Positions 45,271 through 53,493 of a stretch of 64,000 bases of DNA are shown in pieces. The notes under the pieces were generated by a model. That model saw nothing but the letters and a program-made list of their open reading frames with translations. It did no database searches and was not told the DNA's origin. The stretch covers positions 1 through 64,000 of the forward strand of contig CAWVRH010000013.1 of assembly GCA_963932545.1 (NCBI GenBank). Reading direction: 5' to 3'. Origin of the DNA: UBA8337 sp963932545. GTDB lineage: Bacteria > Pseudomonadota > Alphaproteobacteria > RS24. A program made the position numbers and the translations under genes. Position 1 is the stretch's first letter; the number at the start of each line of letters is the position of its first letter.

Positions 45271-46563
45271 TTACCGAGTTTTAATGTCTGCGTAGTCACG
45301 CGGAGCCGCACCAATGTACAACTGACGCGGGCGTCCGATGCGTTGGCTTGGATCTTCAATCATTTCGTTCCACTGCGCAATCCAGCCCACGGTGCGCGCG
45401 AGCGCAAACAGAACCGTAAACATAGATGTTGGGAAGCCCATGGCTTTCAGCGTGATGCCCGAATAGAAATCGATGTTTGGATACAACTTCTTGTCCACGA
45501 AGTAAGGGTCTTCCAAGGCAATTTTTTCGAGTTCCATAGCCACATCCAAAAGCGGGTCATCTTTAATGCCCATTTCTTTCAGCACTTCATGGCAGGTTTT
45601 TTGCATCACGCGAGCACGCGGATCGTAGTTTTTGTAAACGCGGTGACCAAAGCCCATCAAACGGAATGGGTCGTTTTTGTCTTTGGCTTTGGCGACATAT
45701 TCAGGAATGCGATCGACGGAGCCAATTTCGGCTAGCATGTCGAGGGCCGCTTCATTGGCACCGCCATGGCTTGGGCCCCAGAGGCAAGCAATACCAGCGG
45801 CGACGCAAGCAAATGGGTTGGCACCAGAAGAGCCAGCCAAGCGAACGGTCGAGGTCGACGCGTTTTGTTCGTGGTCAGCGTGCAGAATAAAGATGCGGTC
45901 CATGGCGCGGGCCAGAACCGGGTTCACTTTGGTTTCTTCGCACGGCACGGAGAAGCACATGTTCAAGAAGTTAGACGCATAGTCCAAATCATTGCGCGGA
46001 TAGACGAACGGCTGGCCGATCGAATATTTATAAGCCATCGCGGCAATGGTCGGGATTTTGGCAATCAGGCGACGGCTAGCAATTTTGCGTTGCTCGGCAT
46101 CGTTCACATCGGTGCTGTCATGGTAAAAAGCCGACAGTGCGCCAACCACGCCAACCATAATGGCCATTGGGTGGGCATCGCGACGGAAGCCATGGAAAAA
46201 ACGGTTCATTTGCTCGTGCAACATAGTGTGATTAGTAATCGCACCTTCAAATTCTTCGAGTTGCTCTGCATTTGGCAATTCGCCGTTCAGCAGTAGATAG
46301 CAGGTTTCGATGAAATTGCCTTCGCCGGCCAATTGTTCAATCGGGTAGCCGCGATGCAAAAGCACGCCTTTTTCGCCATCGATGAAAGTGATTTCTGACT
46401 TACAGCTGGCTGTCGAGGTGAAGCCTGGGTCATAGGTGAACTGACCTGTTTGACCGTAGAGCGAGGATACGTCAATAACGCTCGGGCCAACCGTGCCTTC
46501 ATGGATGCCGAATTCGTAATCCGTACCTAGGCTTGAAAGTTTTGCGTTGTCCGATCCGCTCAT
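45271..46563 (-). CDS. gltA: Citrate synthase (type II)
   Basis: Condenses acetyl-CoA and oxaloacetate at entry to the TCA cycle. The start at 46563, preceded on the minus strand by AGGAGACT, gives 430 residues; a longer in-frame version from 46608 begins before the ribosome site. The active-site His regions are GPSHGGANEAALDML and GFGHRVYKNYDPRARVM, and the catalytic Asp is near the C-terminus (VALARTVGW-type segment LFALARTVGWIAQW). Length fits the hexameric, NADH-sensitive gram-negative type. It lies downstream of gltX, 99 bases apart. Confidence 0.96.
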   Translation of the reverse strand: MSGSDNAKLSSLGTDYEFGIHEGTVGPSVIDVSSLYGQTGQFTYDPGFTSTASCKSEITFIDGEKGVLLHRGYPIEQLAGEGNFIETCYLLLNGELPNAEQLEEFEGAITNHTMLHEQMNRFFHGFRRDAHPMAIMVGVVGALSAFYHDSTDVNDAEQRKIASRRLIAKIPTIAAMAYKYSIGQPFVYPRNDLDYASNFLNMCFSVPCEETKVNPVLARAMDRIFILHADHEQNASTSTVRLAGSSGANPFACVAAGIACLWGPSHGGANEAALDMLAEIGSVDRIPEYVAKAKDKNDPFRLMGFGHRVYKNYDPRARVMQKTCHEVLKEMGIKDDPLLDVAMELEKIALEDPYFVDKKLYPNIDFYSGITLKAMGFPTSMFTVLFALARTVGWIAQWNEMIEDPSQRIGRPRQLYIGAAPRDYADIKTR

Positions 46564-46662
46564 AGCAGTCTCCTGTTTTTTTGAAATCATGTGTATTTTG
46601 CTTGGCACCTTCTAGCACGAAACTTCGCTTTCCGCCAGCTTTGCCCTAAAAATTCGTCGTTT

Positions 46663-48057
46663 TTAGCCAATCTTATCTTTTAATCGGCTCAAAGCCTCGT
46701 CTCGTCCCAAAAGCGCCAGAACATCGAAAATGCCCGGAGATTGGCTGTTTCCAACCAAGGCGGCGCGAAAGGCCGGGGCTAATTTACCCATTTTCAGCTC
46801 TTTGGCCTCCATATAGGCTTTTATGCAGGCTTCAATCGGCTCGGGAGCCCATGTTTCAAGGGTTTTGAGCACCTCGCGCAGCGTGTCCAAATGCGCCAGA
46901 CTGGCCGCATTGAGGTGTTTGGCCAGCTTTTCATCCAAAGGAATAGGGCGTTTCGCTTTTAAAAATGCGGCATCGGCTACCAAATCGCCCAATCGAGAGG
47001 CGCGCTCTTTCAAAAGCGGCATGGCGGCTTGCACTTGTGCGGCAAAGGGCGCCAAATCTGCATCCAAAGCAAGGGTTTGCGTGGTTAAATCCGCGTCCTC
47101 GGCTTGGTTTAAGTGCTGTGCATTGACGTAATCCAGTTTTTCCATGTCAAAGCGAGCGGGGGCTTTGCCAACAGCATCCAGAGAGAACCAGTCAACGAGC
47201 TGGGCGGTCGAGAAAACCTCGTCATCGCCATGGCTCCAGCCGAGGCGGGCCAGATAATTTCGCATGGCTTCGGGCAAATAGCCCATGTCGCGATAGGCAT
47301 CGACGCCCAAAGCACCGTGGCGCTTGGATAATTTGGCGCCATCGGCCCCATGAATAAGCGACATATGCGCAAATACCGGCAAGCGCCAATCGAGCGCCGT
47401 GTAAATTTGAGTTTGGCGACCCGCATTGGTTAAATGGTCATCGCCGCGAATAACATGGGTGACGCCCATGTCGTAATCATCCACCACGACCGACAACATA
47501 TAAGTCGGCGAGCCATCGGAGCGCAGCAAAATCAAATCGTCAAATTGCGCATTGGCGAAAGTGACATCGCCTTGAATGGCATCGTGGATAATTGTTTCGC
47601 CAGATTGGGGCGCCTTGAAACGAATAACATAAGGCGTATCGAGAGGCGCCTCAGAGGCATCGCGGTCGCGCCACGTGCCATCATAGCGCAAGGGTTCGCC
47701 AGCTTGGCGGGCGGCTTCGCGCATGGCATCGACTTCTTCGGCCGTGCAAAAACATTTATAAGCTTGGCCCGCAGCCAAAAGCTGATGCGCCACTGCCACG
47801 TGACGTTCGGCTTGAGCGTGTTGAAAGCATGGCGCTTCGTCGGCATCGAGCCCCAGCCAAGCCATGCCGTCTAAAATTGCCTCGATGGCTTCTTGGGTCG
47901 AGCGGGCGCGGTCTGTGTCTTCAATGCGCAGCAAAAATGTGCCGCCGTGATGGCGCGCAAATGCCCAATTGAAAAGCGCGGTGCGAGCGCCACCAATGTG
48001 TAAAAAACCCGTCGGGGAGGGGGCAAAGCGGGTGATAACTTTTTGGGGCTCGCTCAT
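46663..48057 (-). CDS. gltX: Glutamyl-tRNA synthetase
   Basis: Class I synthetase charging tRNA-Glu. The 464 residues carry the HIGH-type motif in RFAPSPTGFLHIGGARTALF (11-30) and the KMSKS-type motif KLSKRHG. The helical anticodon-binding domain is C-terminal. Some alphaproteobacteria have two GltX paralogues, one charging tRNA-Gln; the sequence alone does not tell which this is. It is transcribed divergently from comEC and upstream of gltA. Confidence 0.95.
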   Translation of the reverse strand: MSEPQKVITRFAPSPTGFLHIGGARTALFNWAFARHHGGTFLLRIEDTDRARSTQEAIEAILDGMAWLGLDADEAPCFQHAQAERHVAVAHQLLAAGQAYKCFCTAEEVDAMREAARQAGEPLRYDGTWRDRDASEAPLDTPYVIRFKAPQSGETIIHDAIQGDVTFANAQFDDLILLRSDGSPTYMLSVVVDDYDMGVTHVIRGDDHLTNAGRQTQIYTALDWRLPVFAHMSLIHGADGAKLSKRHGALGVDAYRDMGYLPEAMRNYLARLGWSHGDDEVFSTAQLVDWFSLDAVGKAPARFDMEKLDYVNAQHLNQAEDADLTTQTLALDADLAPFAAQVQAAMPLLKERASRLGDLVADAAFLKAKRPIPLDEKLAKHLNAASLAHLDTLREVLKTLETWAPEPIEACIKAYMEAKELKMGKLAPAFRAALVGNSQSPGIFDVLALLGRDEALSRLKDKIG

Positions 48058-48219
48058 GAAAGCTCTTTCATTCTGCTTACGCGCACAACTGGCGAGAATT
48101 CGCCTAATGCGTGTGTTGTTTATTTAATGCACTCAGTGGTTGGTGGCGTCCACGCTCGGACTGTTTCACTATTGCGACACCCTGATAGCACAAATTCACT
48201 TTACACCCTAGAGCCCCAC

Positions 48220-50252
48220 ATGCGCCAACACCATTTTTCGATGCTGATAGTCAGTTTTGCGGCCGCCATAGCGGTTTTTTCGGCTGGCCGAATGAACCGC
48301 CCGTCGCGGTCAGCTTGGCTTTGGCCACGCTGGCTTTAATTATTTTGCAATATGGCGAGCAACGCACCCGTCCCCGCGTGCGCCGTGCGGGCCTTGTTTT
48401 ATTGGCATTTGCTTTCGGCTTTGGCTGGGCGCAGGCCTTTACCCATTGGCATGGCGCTTCGACGGGCAGTATTTATATTGCGTCCAGTGATGTTTGGCAG
48501 CCCGGCGCTGAGCCCAGCGAGCCTCGCCTTCTTAGCGGGGTTGTCGATTGGTCGGAGCCAACGCCGCGCGGTAGTCGTGTGGATTTGCGCTACACTGATT
48601 ATTTAGACCGTCCGCTAACTTTGCGCCTGTATGGCGGCCAAGAGTTAGCGCATGTTTTATTGCCTGGCTGTCAGGTGCAACTGCACGTGGCGCTGGAGCC
48701 TTTGGCTCTGCCGACGGTGGTTGATGGCTATGACCCGCGTGCGTCGGCTTGGTTCGATGGCCAGCGTGGACGCGGGTTCGTCCGCGAGGTGCAAAGTGTC
48801 GATTGCACGGTGAGCCCAACCTTGGGGCATCGATTGGCGCGTTTGCGCTTGGCCTTAGCGGCAAAGTATAGAGGACCCATGTCCGATAGGGTGGGGCCGG
48901 TTGCGGCCGCTTTGGTAACCGGCGTGCGGGGGATGATATCGAAACCCGTGCGCGAAGCTTTCCGCCACAGCGGATTGGCGCATATGTTGGCGATATCGGG
49001 TTTGCACATGGCGCTTTTTGCGGGCTCGATATACGCCTTATTGAGGTTTTTGGCCGCCCTATGGCCCGGCCTCGTGTTGCGCCGAGACGTGCGAAAGCCA
49101 TGCGCCATTATCGCGCTTTTGGCCGCGACAGGTTACCTCGCTTTGTCGGGGGGCAGCGTCGCTACGCAGCGGGCTTATATTATGTTGGCGATTTTCTTTC
49201 TCGCCATTCTGCTCGACCGACCCGCCGTCAGCATGCGCAATGTGCTATGGGCGGCGGTGTTTGTTTTGTTATGGCGACCCTATGCCATTATGCAGGTGGG
49301 GTTTCAAATGAGCTTTGCCGCGGTTATGGCACTTGTCGCGGTCTATGAAATTTGGCAACGCCGAGACACATTGCACCTTCGCATTGAAGAAATGGCGCCC
49401 GTCAAACGATTGCTTCGGCTTGGTTGGCGCTATGGGTCGGGGCTGGCGCTGACCAGTCTGATTGCGGGCTCGGTGACTGGCTATTTGGCGCTGCTGCATT
49501 TTCATCAAATTGGCACTTACGGCCTGCCGGCCAATCTATTGGCTATGCCGCTATTTACCACGCTGATTATGCCGATGACGCCGCTGTCGCTTTTGGCTAT
49601 CCCAGCTGGGTTGGACGCAGGCCTGATGGCCGTCATGCAGCTAGGGCTAAAGGGAGTGCTTTCCATCGCTACCTTTATGACCGGTCTGGAGGGCGCTTTG
49701 CTGAAGCCAGGCGCGAGCCCGGCTTGGGTTCTTCCGACCGCTTCCATTGGTTTTCTTGTTTTATGTTTGGTGCCTAAACGGGCGCGTTGGTTGGGGGTTG
49801 TGCCTATTTTACTCGGGTTTTTATTCATCGGCTCGGGCACTCGACCGATTGCGCTTTTGGTCGGCAATGATGTGATTGTCGCGCAAAAGTGGGAAGGCGG
49901 CTTATCGCTCATGCGCCAAAATAAGCATGGCTATGAGCTGCGGCGCATCGCCAAATATCATGGGCAAGAGATAGAAGAACTGGGCGATGGCAGCTCGTGC
50001 GAAAACGGGTGCGGCTTAATTTCGAAAGACCGCATGACAATTGCTTATCTAACGCACCCCAAGCGACTTAAGATTGCCTGCCAACAGACGGATTTGGTTA
50101 TTCTGCCATTTTTCAACGCGGAGCATTACCCGTGCGAGGCTTTGCTATTGGATAAATCGGCTCTGCCGCCCCGTGTGCCGCTGCAAATTGTCAGCGATGG
50201 GCGCAAATTGGTAATAAAAAAGGCGGCCCGAAGCCGCCTTTGGGAACAGTGA
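48220..50252 (+). CDS. comEC: ComEC/Rec2 DNA-uptake channel, apparent frameshift near the N-terminus
   Basis: Polytopic inner-membrane protein for import of single-stranded DNA during transformation. An uninterrupted frame runs from 48276 (first start codon TTG 48315) to 50252. It contains the competence core with IRHSGLAHMLAISGLHMALFAG-type FRHSGLAHMLAISGLHMA and many helices, and a C-terminal domain of about 150 residues. The true N-terminus appears to lie in another frame: ATG 48220 gives MRQHHFSMLIVSFAAAIAVF up to a run of six T (48275-48280). One more T would continue it as FFGWPNEPP, matching the family, into the long frame. So it is either a real or slippage-rescued frameshift, or a sequencing error. 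A short product from TTG 48315 cannot be excluded. Confidence 0.8.
50216..50241 (-). terminator. Terminator of lexA, inside the 3' end of comEC
   Basis: On the minus strand a 9-bp stem, AAAGGCGGC with GCCGCCTTT (plus-strand 50219-50227 and 50233-50241, 5-base loop), is followed by a U-rich tail (plus-strand A run 50216-50221). It lies about 22 bases after the lexA stop and within the last codons of comEC. Confidence 0.75.
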
Positions 50253-50263
50253 CTAATTCCGTT

Positions 50264-50926
50264 CTAATATTTACGAATGAGCCCGACAAGGCGACCTTGC
50301 ACGCGCACTTGGTCGGCGCGGAAGATGCGAGTTTCATAGGCTTGGTTGGCAGCTTCTAAGGCAATCATTTCGCCTTTGCGGCGCAAGCGCTTCAAGGTGG
50401 CTTCATGGCCTTCGACCAAAGCGACAACAATTTCGCCATTGTCGGCCGTCGCGCCGTTTTGAATAATCGCTGTGTCGCCATCTAGAATACCAGCTTCAAT
50501 CATCGAATCACCATGCACTTCGAGCGCATAATGTTCTCCTGAGCGGAGCATTTCCATGGGAACAGAGATTTGATTCACTTCTTCTTGCAGCGCCTCAATA
50601 GGCGTTCCGGCGGCAATTCGACCCATTACAGATATCGATACCGAGCGATCATCATTGGCCGCAACAGGTGGCGCACTGGCCCGAGAGGGGCTGGCCAGAC
50701 TGGCCGATAGGGTATCGGGTAATTTAACTACTTCGAGCGCTCGGGCACGGTGAGCCAAGCGTTTGATGAAGCCACGCTCTTCTAAAGCGGTGATAAGACG
50801 GTGAATGCCAGACTTGGAACGCAGGTTCAAAGCTTCCTTCATTTCGTCAAAACTGGGCGATACGCCAGTCTCTTTCAACCGTTCATTGATGAACAACAAA
50901 AGCTCGTATTGTTTTTTCGTAAGCAT
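50264..50926 (-). CDS. lexA: SOS repressor LexA
   Basis: Repressor of the DNA-damage response, inactivated by RecA-stimulated self-cleavage. The 220 residues have an N-terminal winged helix (1-65), a linker of about 30 residues rich in Ala/Ser/Pro, and a C-terminal S24 protease domain. The Ala106-Gly107 cleavage site (GRIAAGTP), nucleophile Ser141 (GDSMIEAG) and general base Lys179 (EATLKRL) are all intact. It is downstream of trpC, the common alphaproteobacterial position, but has its own promoter with two imperfect operators. The LexA box at 27184 suggests a target in this window. Confidence 0.97.
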   Translation of the reverse strand: MLTKKQYELLLFINERLKETGVSPSFDEMKEALNLRSKSGIHRLITALEERGFIKRLAHRARALEVVKLPDTLSASLASPSRASAPPVAANDDRSVSISVMGRIAAGTPIEALQEEVNQISVPMEMLRSGEHYALEVHGDSMIEAGILDGDTAIIQNGATADNGEIVVALVEGHEATLKRLRRKGEMIALEAANQAYETRIFRADQVRVQGRLVGLIRKY

Positions 50927-50943
50927 AGGGGCCCCTCAAAGTA

Positions 50944-50993
50944 GAACGAATCACTAACTCTTTTGTTCTACTTTTATTCGCATTTGGGTGCAA
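50944..50993 (-). promoter_or_regulatory. lexA promoter with two imperfect LexA boxes
   Basis: On the minus strand TTGCAC (50988-50993) and TAGAAC (50965-50970) are 17 bases apart. Two degenerate operators overlap or follow: GAAT-N7-GAAC (50965-50979) at the -10, and GTTA-N7-GTTC (50944-50958) downstream. Each deviates at one base of one half-site. The arrangement fits weak autorepression. Confidence 0.5.
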
Positions 50994-51012
50994 GAGGCTT
51001 AATTCGAGTTAT

Positions 51013-51828
51013 TTATGATTCGGTCAATTTTCGGGTCGCTAAGACGATATCTTCTTGCCGCATCAAGCTCTCCCCAACGAGAAACGCCGGAACGCCATCG
51101 TCCATCAGCCCGCGCACATCGGCGCCCGAAGAGATGCCGCTTTCGCTGACCAGTAAAATATCGTCTGGCACATGGGTCATCAGCTCCCGCGTCGTCTCAA
51201 GGCGGGTCTCGAAAGTCCGCAAATTGCGATTGTTGACGCCCAGCAGTTTCGGCTTCAAGGCCAAGGCGCGCTGCATCTCAGGCGCGTCATGCACTTCAAA
51301 CAAAGCGTCCATGCCAAATTGCGTGGCCGCGTCATAAAGCTCGCTGGCTTGGGCGTCGCTGGTCGAGGCCAAGATGATAAGAATCGCGTCGGCTCCCCAG
51401 CTTCTGGCTTCGGCTACTTGATAGGGGTCATACATAAAATCTTTGCGCAAAACCGGAAGCGCGCAAGCCGCCCGCGCGGCTACCAGATACTCTGGTGCGC
51501 CTTGAAAGCTTGGGCCATCGGTTAAAACCGACAGGCAGGCCGCGCCGCCTTGTTCGTAGCTTTGGGCAATCATGGGCGGGTTAAAGTCAGCGCGAATGAG
51601 GCCTTTGGAGGGGCTGGCTTTTTTAATTTCCGCAATCAAGGCTGGCTTGTTTTGCCCTGCTTTGGTTTTCAAAGCCTCGATAAACCCCCGAGGTATATCA
51701 CCAGCATCGCTTATGGCTTTGGCCTCATCCATCACTTGCGCATACGGGCGAGCGGCTTTGGCAGCGGCAATTTCTTCCAGCTTATAGGCAGTGATATGCG
51801 CCAGAATGTCGGTTGGTTGAGAGGTCAT
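51013..51828 (-). CDS. trpC: Indole-3-glycerol phosphate synthase
   Basis: Closes the indole ring in tryptophan synthesis. The 271 residues form a TIM barrel: AEIKKASPSKGLIRADFNP (catalytic Lys), VLRKDFMYDPYQVAEARSWGADAILII, LFEVHDAPEMQRAL, and LGVNNRNLRTFE. It is monofunctional, without the fused TrpF of enterobacteria. The gene follows trpD after three bases in the minus-strand trpEGDC order; lexA is next, without moaC or moeA in between. Confidence 0.97.
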   Translation of the reverse strand: MTSQPTDILAHITAYKLEEIAAAKAARPYAQVMDEAKAISDAGDIPRGFIEALKTKAGQNKPALIAEIKKASPSKGLIRADFNPPMIAQSYEQGGAACLSVLTDGPSFQGAPEYLVAARAACALPVLRKDFMYDPYQVAEARSWGADAILIILASTSDAQASELYDAATQFGMDALFEVHDAPEMQRALALKPKLLGVNNRNLRTFETRLETTRELMTHVPDDILLVSESGISSGADVRGLMDDGVPAFLVGESLMRQEDIVLATRKLTES

Positions 51829-51831
51829 GGG

Positions 51832-52854
51832 CTAGCTCGCAAGTTTTTGGGACGTGGCAACCAAATTGGCCAAGACAGTGCGCGCGCCGCCATCATCAAT
51901 AGCAAGGGCGGCCATCTCAACGCCTTCTTTCAAAGTTTCGGCCTTGTGGCACACCACCAAGGCGGCCGCAGTGTTGAGCAGAACGATGTCGCGATACGCG
52001 CCGGTCTCGCCGTCGAGCAGGGCGGTCATAGCGGCCGCGTTTTTCTCTGGCGTGCCGCCGACTAAATCTTCGGGCTTGGCGCGGGGAAGGCCTGCATCTT
52101 CTGGGGTCACTTCAAAGACATTGATTTCGCCTTTGCGCAGACTGGCCACCGTGCTGGGCCCGGTCGTGGTCAGCTCGTCCATGCCATCCGAGCCATGCAC
52201 GACCCAAGCGCGTTCGGAGCCGAGTTTTTTTAACACTTGGGCGAGCGGCTCTACCCATTGTTTGTCGAACACGCCGAGCAATTGGCGGTTGGCGCCGGCG
52301 GGATTAGACAGAGGGCCCAATAAATTAAAGATGGTGCGAAAGCCGAGTTCTTTGCGAATGGGCGCCACATGGCGCATGGCGGCATGATGATTGGGCGCGA
52401 ATAAAAACCCGATGCCAACCTCATTAATGCATTGCTCTAACGCATTGGCCGAGAGGTTTAGCTCGACGCCCAAGGCTTGCAAGACATCCGAGGAGCCCGA
52501 TTTCGAGCTTTGCGCCAGCGTGCCATGTTTGGCCACGTAAGCGCCGCACGCGGCTGCCACAATAGCCACGGCGGTGGAGATGTTATACGAGCCGCTGCCG
52601 TCGCCGCCCGTGCCGCAAGTGTCTAGCACATGAGTGGGGGTTTTTACTTTCATCGCATTGGCGCGCATGACCGAGACGCCTGCAGCAATTTCGTCGATTG
52701 TCTCGCCGCGCACCCGAAGGGCGGTGACGAAAGATCCGATTTGCGCCGGACTGGCTTCGCCACTTAAAATAACTTCAAAGGCTTTGCTGGCTTCGCTCGA
52801 GGTGAGCGGGCGTCCAGTTTGCAAAATCGCTAGGGTTGGTTTTAGCGCATCCAT
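51832..52854 (-). CDS. trpD: Anthranilate phosphoribosyltransferase
   Basis: Adds phosphoribosyl to anthranilate in tryptophan synthesis. The 340 residues contain the PRPP/metal motif DTCGTGGDGSGSYNIST, the KHGTLAQSSKSGSSDVLQALG segment (second glycine-rich element) and FNLLGPLSNPA. It is a stand-alone enzyme, not fused to TrpG. It is 21 bases downstream of trpG and 3 bases upstream of trpC in the trp operon. Confidence 0.97.
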   Translation of the reverse strand: MDALKPTLAILQTGRPLTSSEASKAFEVILSGEASPAQIGSFVTALRVRGETIDEIAAGVSVMRANAMKVKTPTHVLDTCGTGGDGSGSYNISTAVAIVAAACGAYVAKHGTLAQSSKSGSSDVLQALGVELNLSANALEQCINEVGIGFLFAPNHHAAMRHVAPIRKELGFRTIFNLLGPLSNPAGANRQLLGVFDKQWVEPLAQVLKKLGSERAWVVHGSDGMDELTTTGPSTVASLRKGEINVFEVTPEDAGLPRAKPEDLVGGTPEKNAAAMTALLDGETGAYRDIVLLNTAAALVVCHKAETLKEGVEMAALAIDDGGARTVLANLVATSQKLAS

Positions 52855-52875
52855 TTGAAATTCCTCTTAAATCTC

Positions 52876-53493
52876 TTAAACTTTTAAAGCTGCATCTTGC
52901 GGAATGCGGGCGTCTTCAACATCGAGCCCCGCGACGCGCAAAAACTTCGCCATCATTTTATGTCCGCCCACAGAGGCAATGCTCTCAGGATGAAATTGTA
53001 GGCCATAAACTGGCCGGGTCTTATGTTGCACGGCCATGATAACGCCATCCTCGGTTTGCGCCATAACATCTAGGCAATCTGGCATGCTATCGGGGGCAAT
53101 CATCAACGAATGATAGCGCGTCACCGTGAGGGGCTGGGGCAGGGTTTCGAACAAACCCTTGCCGGTATGTTGAATGTCGCTCAACTTGCCGTGCATAATT
53201 TTGTCGGCGCGCACCACTTTGGCACCAAAGGCTTGGCCAATGCACTGATGGCCGAGGCACACACCGAAGATAGGCATGTTGGCGGGCGCGGTTTTAACTA
53301 GGTCAAGGCAGATGCCCGCTTTGTCTGGATCGCAAGGGCCCGGCGAGATGACAATGCCTTCAGGGTTGCTGGCGAACACTTCTTCGGGCGTCACTTTGTC
53401 GTTACGCACCACATTGCAGTCATGGCCCAACTCGCCCAGAAACTGCACGAGGTTGAACGTAAAACTGTCGTAATTATCAATCAGCGTTAACAT
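52876..53493 (-). CDS. trpG: Anthranilate synthase component II (glutamine amidotransferase)
   Basis: Supplies ammonia from glutamine to TrpE. The 205 residues carry the class I amidotransferase triad: Cys79 in GVCLGHQCIG and the His/Glu pair in FHPESIAS. The N-terminus MLTLIDNYDSFTFNLVQFLG is diagnostic. The start overlaps the trpE stop by one base, so the two subunits are translationally coupled. A PabA function as a shared subunit is possible in genomes with only one copy. Confidence 0.96.
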   Translation of the reverse strand: MLTLIDNYDSFTFNLVQFLGELGHDCNVVRNDKVTPEEVFASNPEGIVISPGPCDPDKAGICLDLVKTAPANMPIFGVCLGHQCIGQAFGAKVVRADKIMHGKLSDIQHTGKGLFETLPQPLTVTRYHSLMIAPDSMPDCLDVMAQTEDGVIMAVQHKTRPVYGLQFHPESIASVGGHKMMAKFLRVAGLDVEDARIPQDAALKV

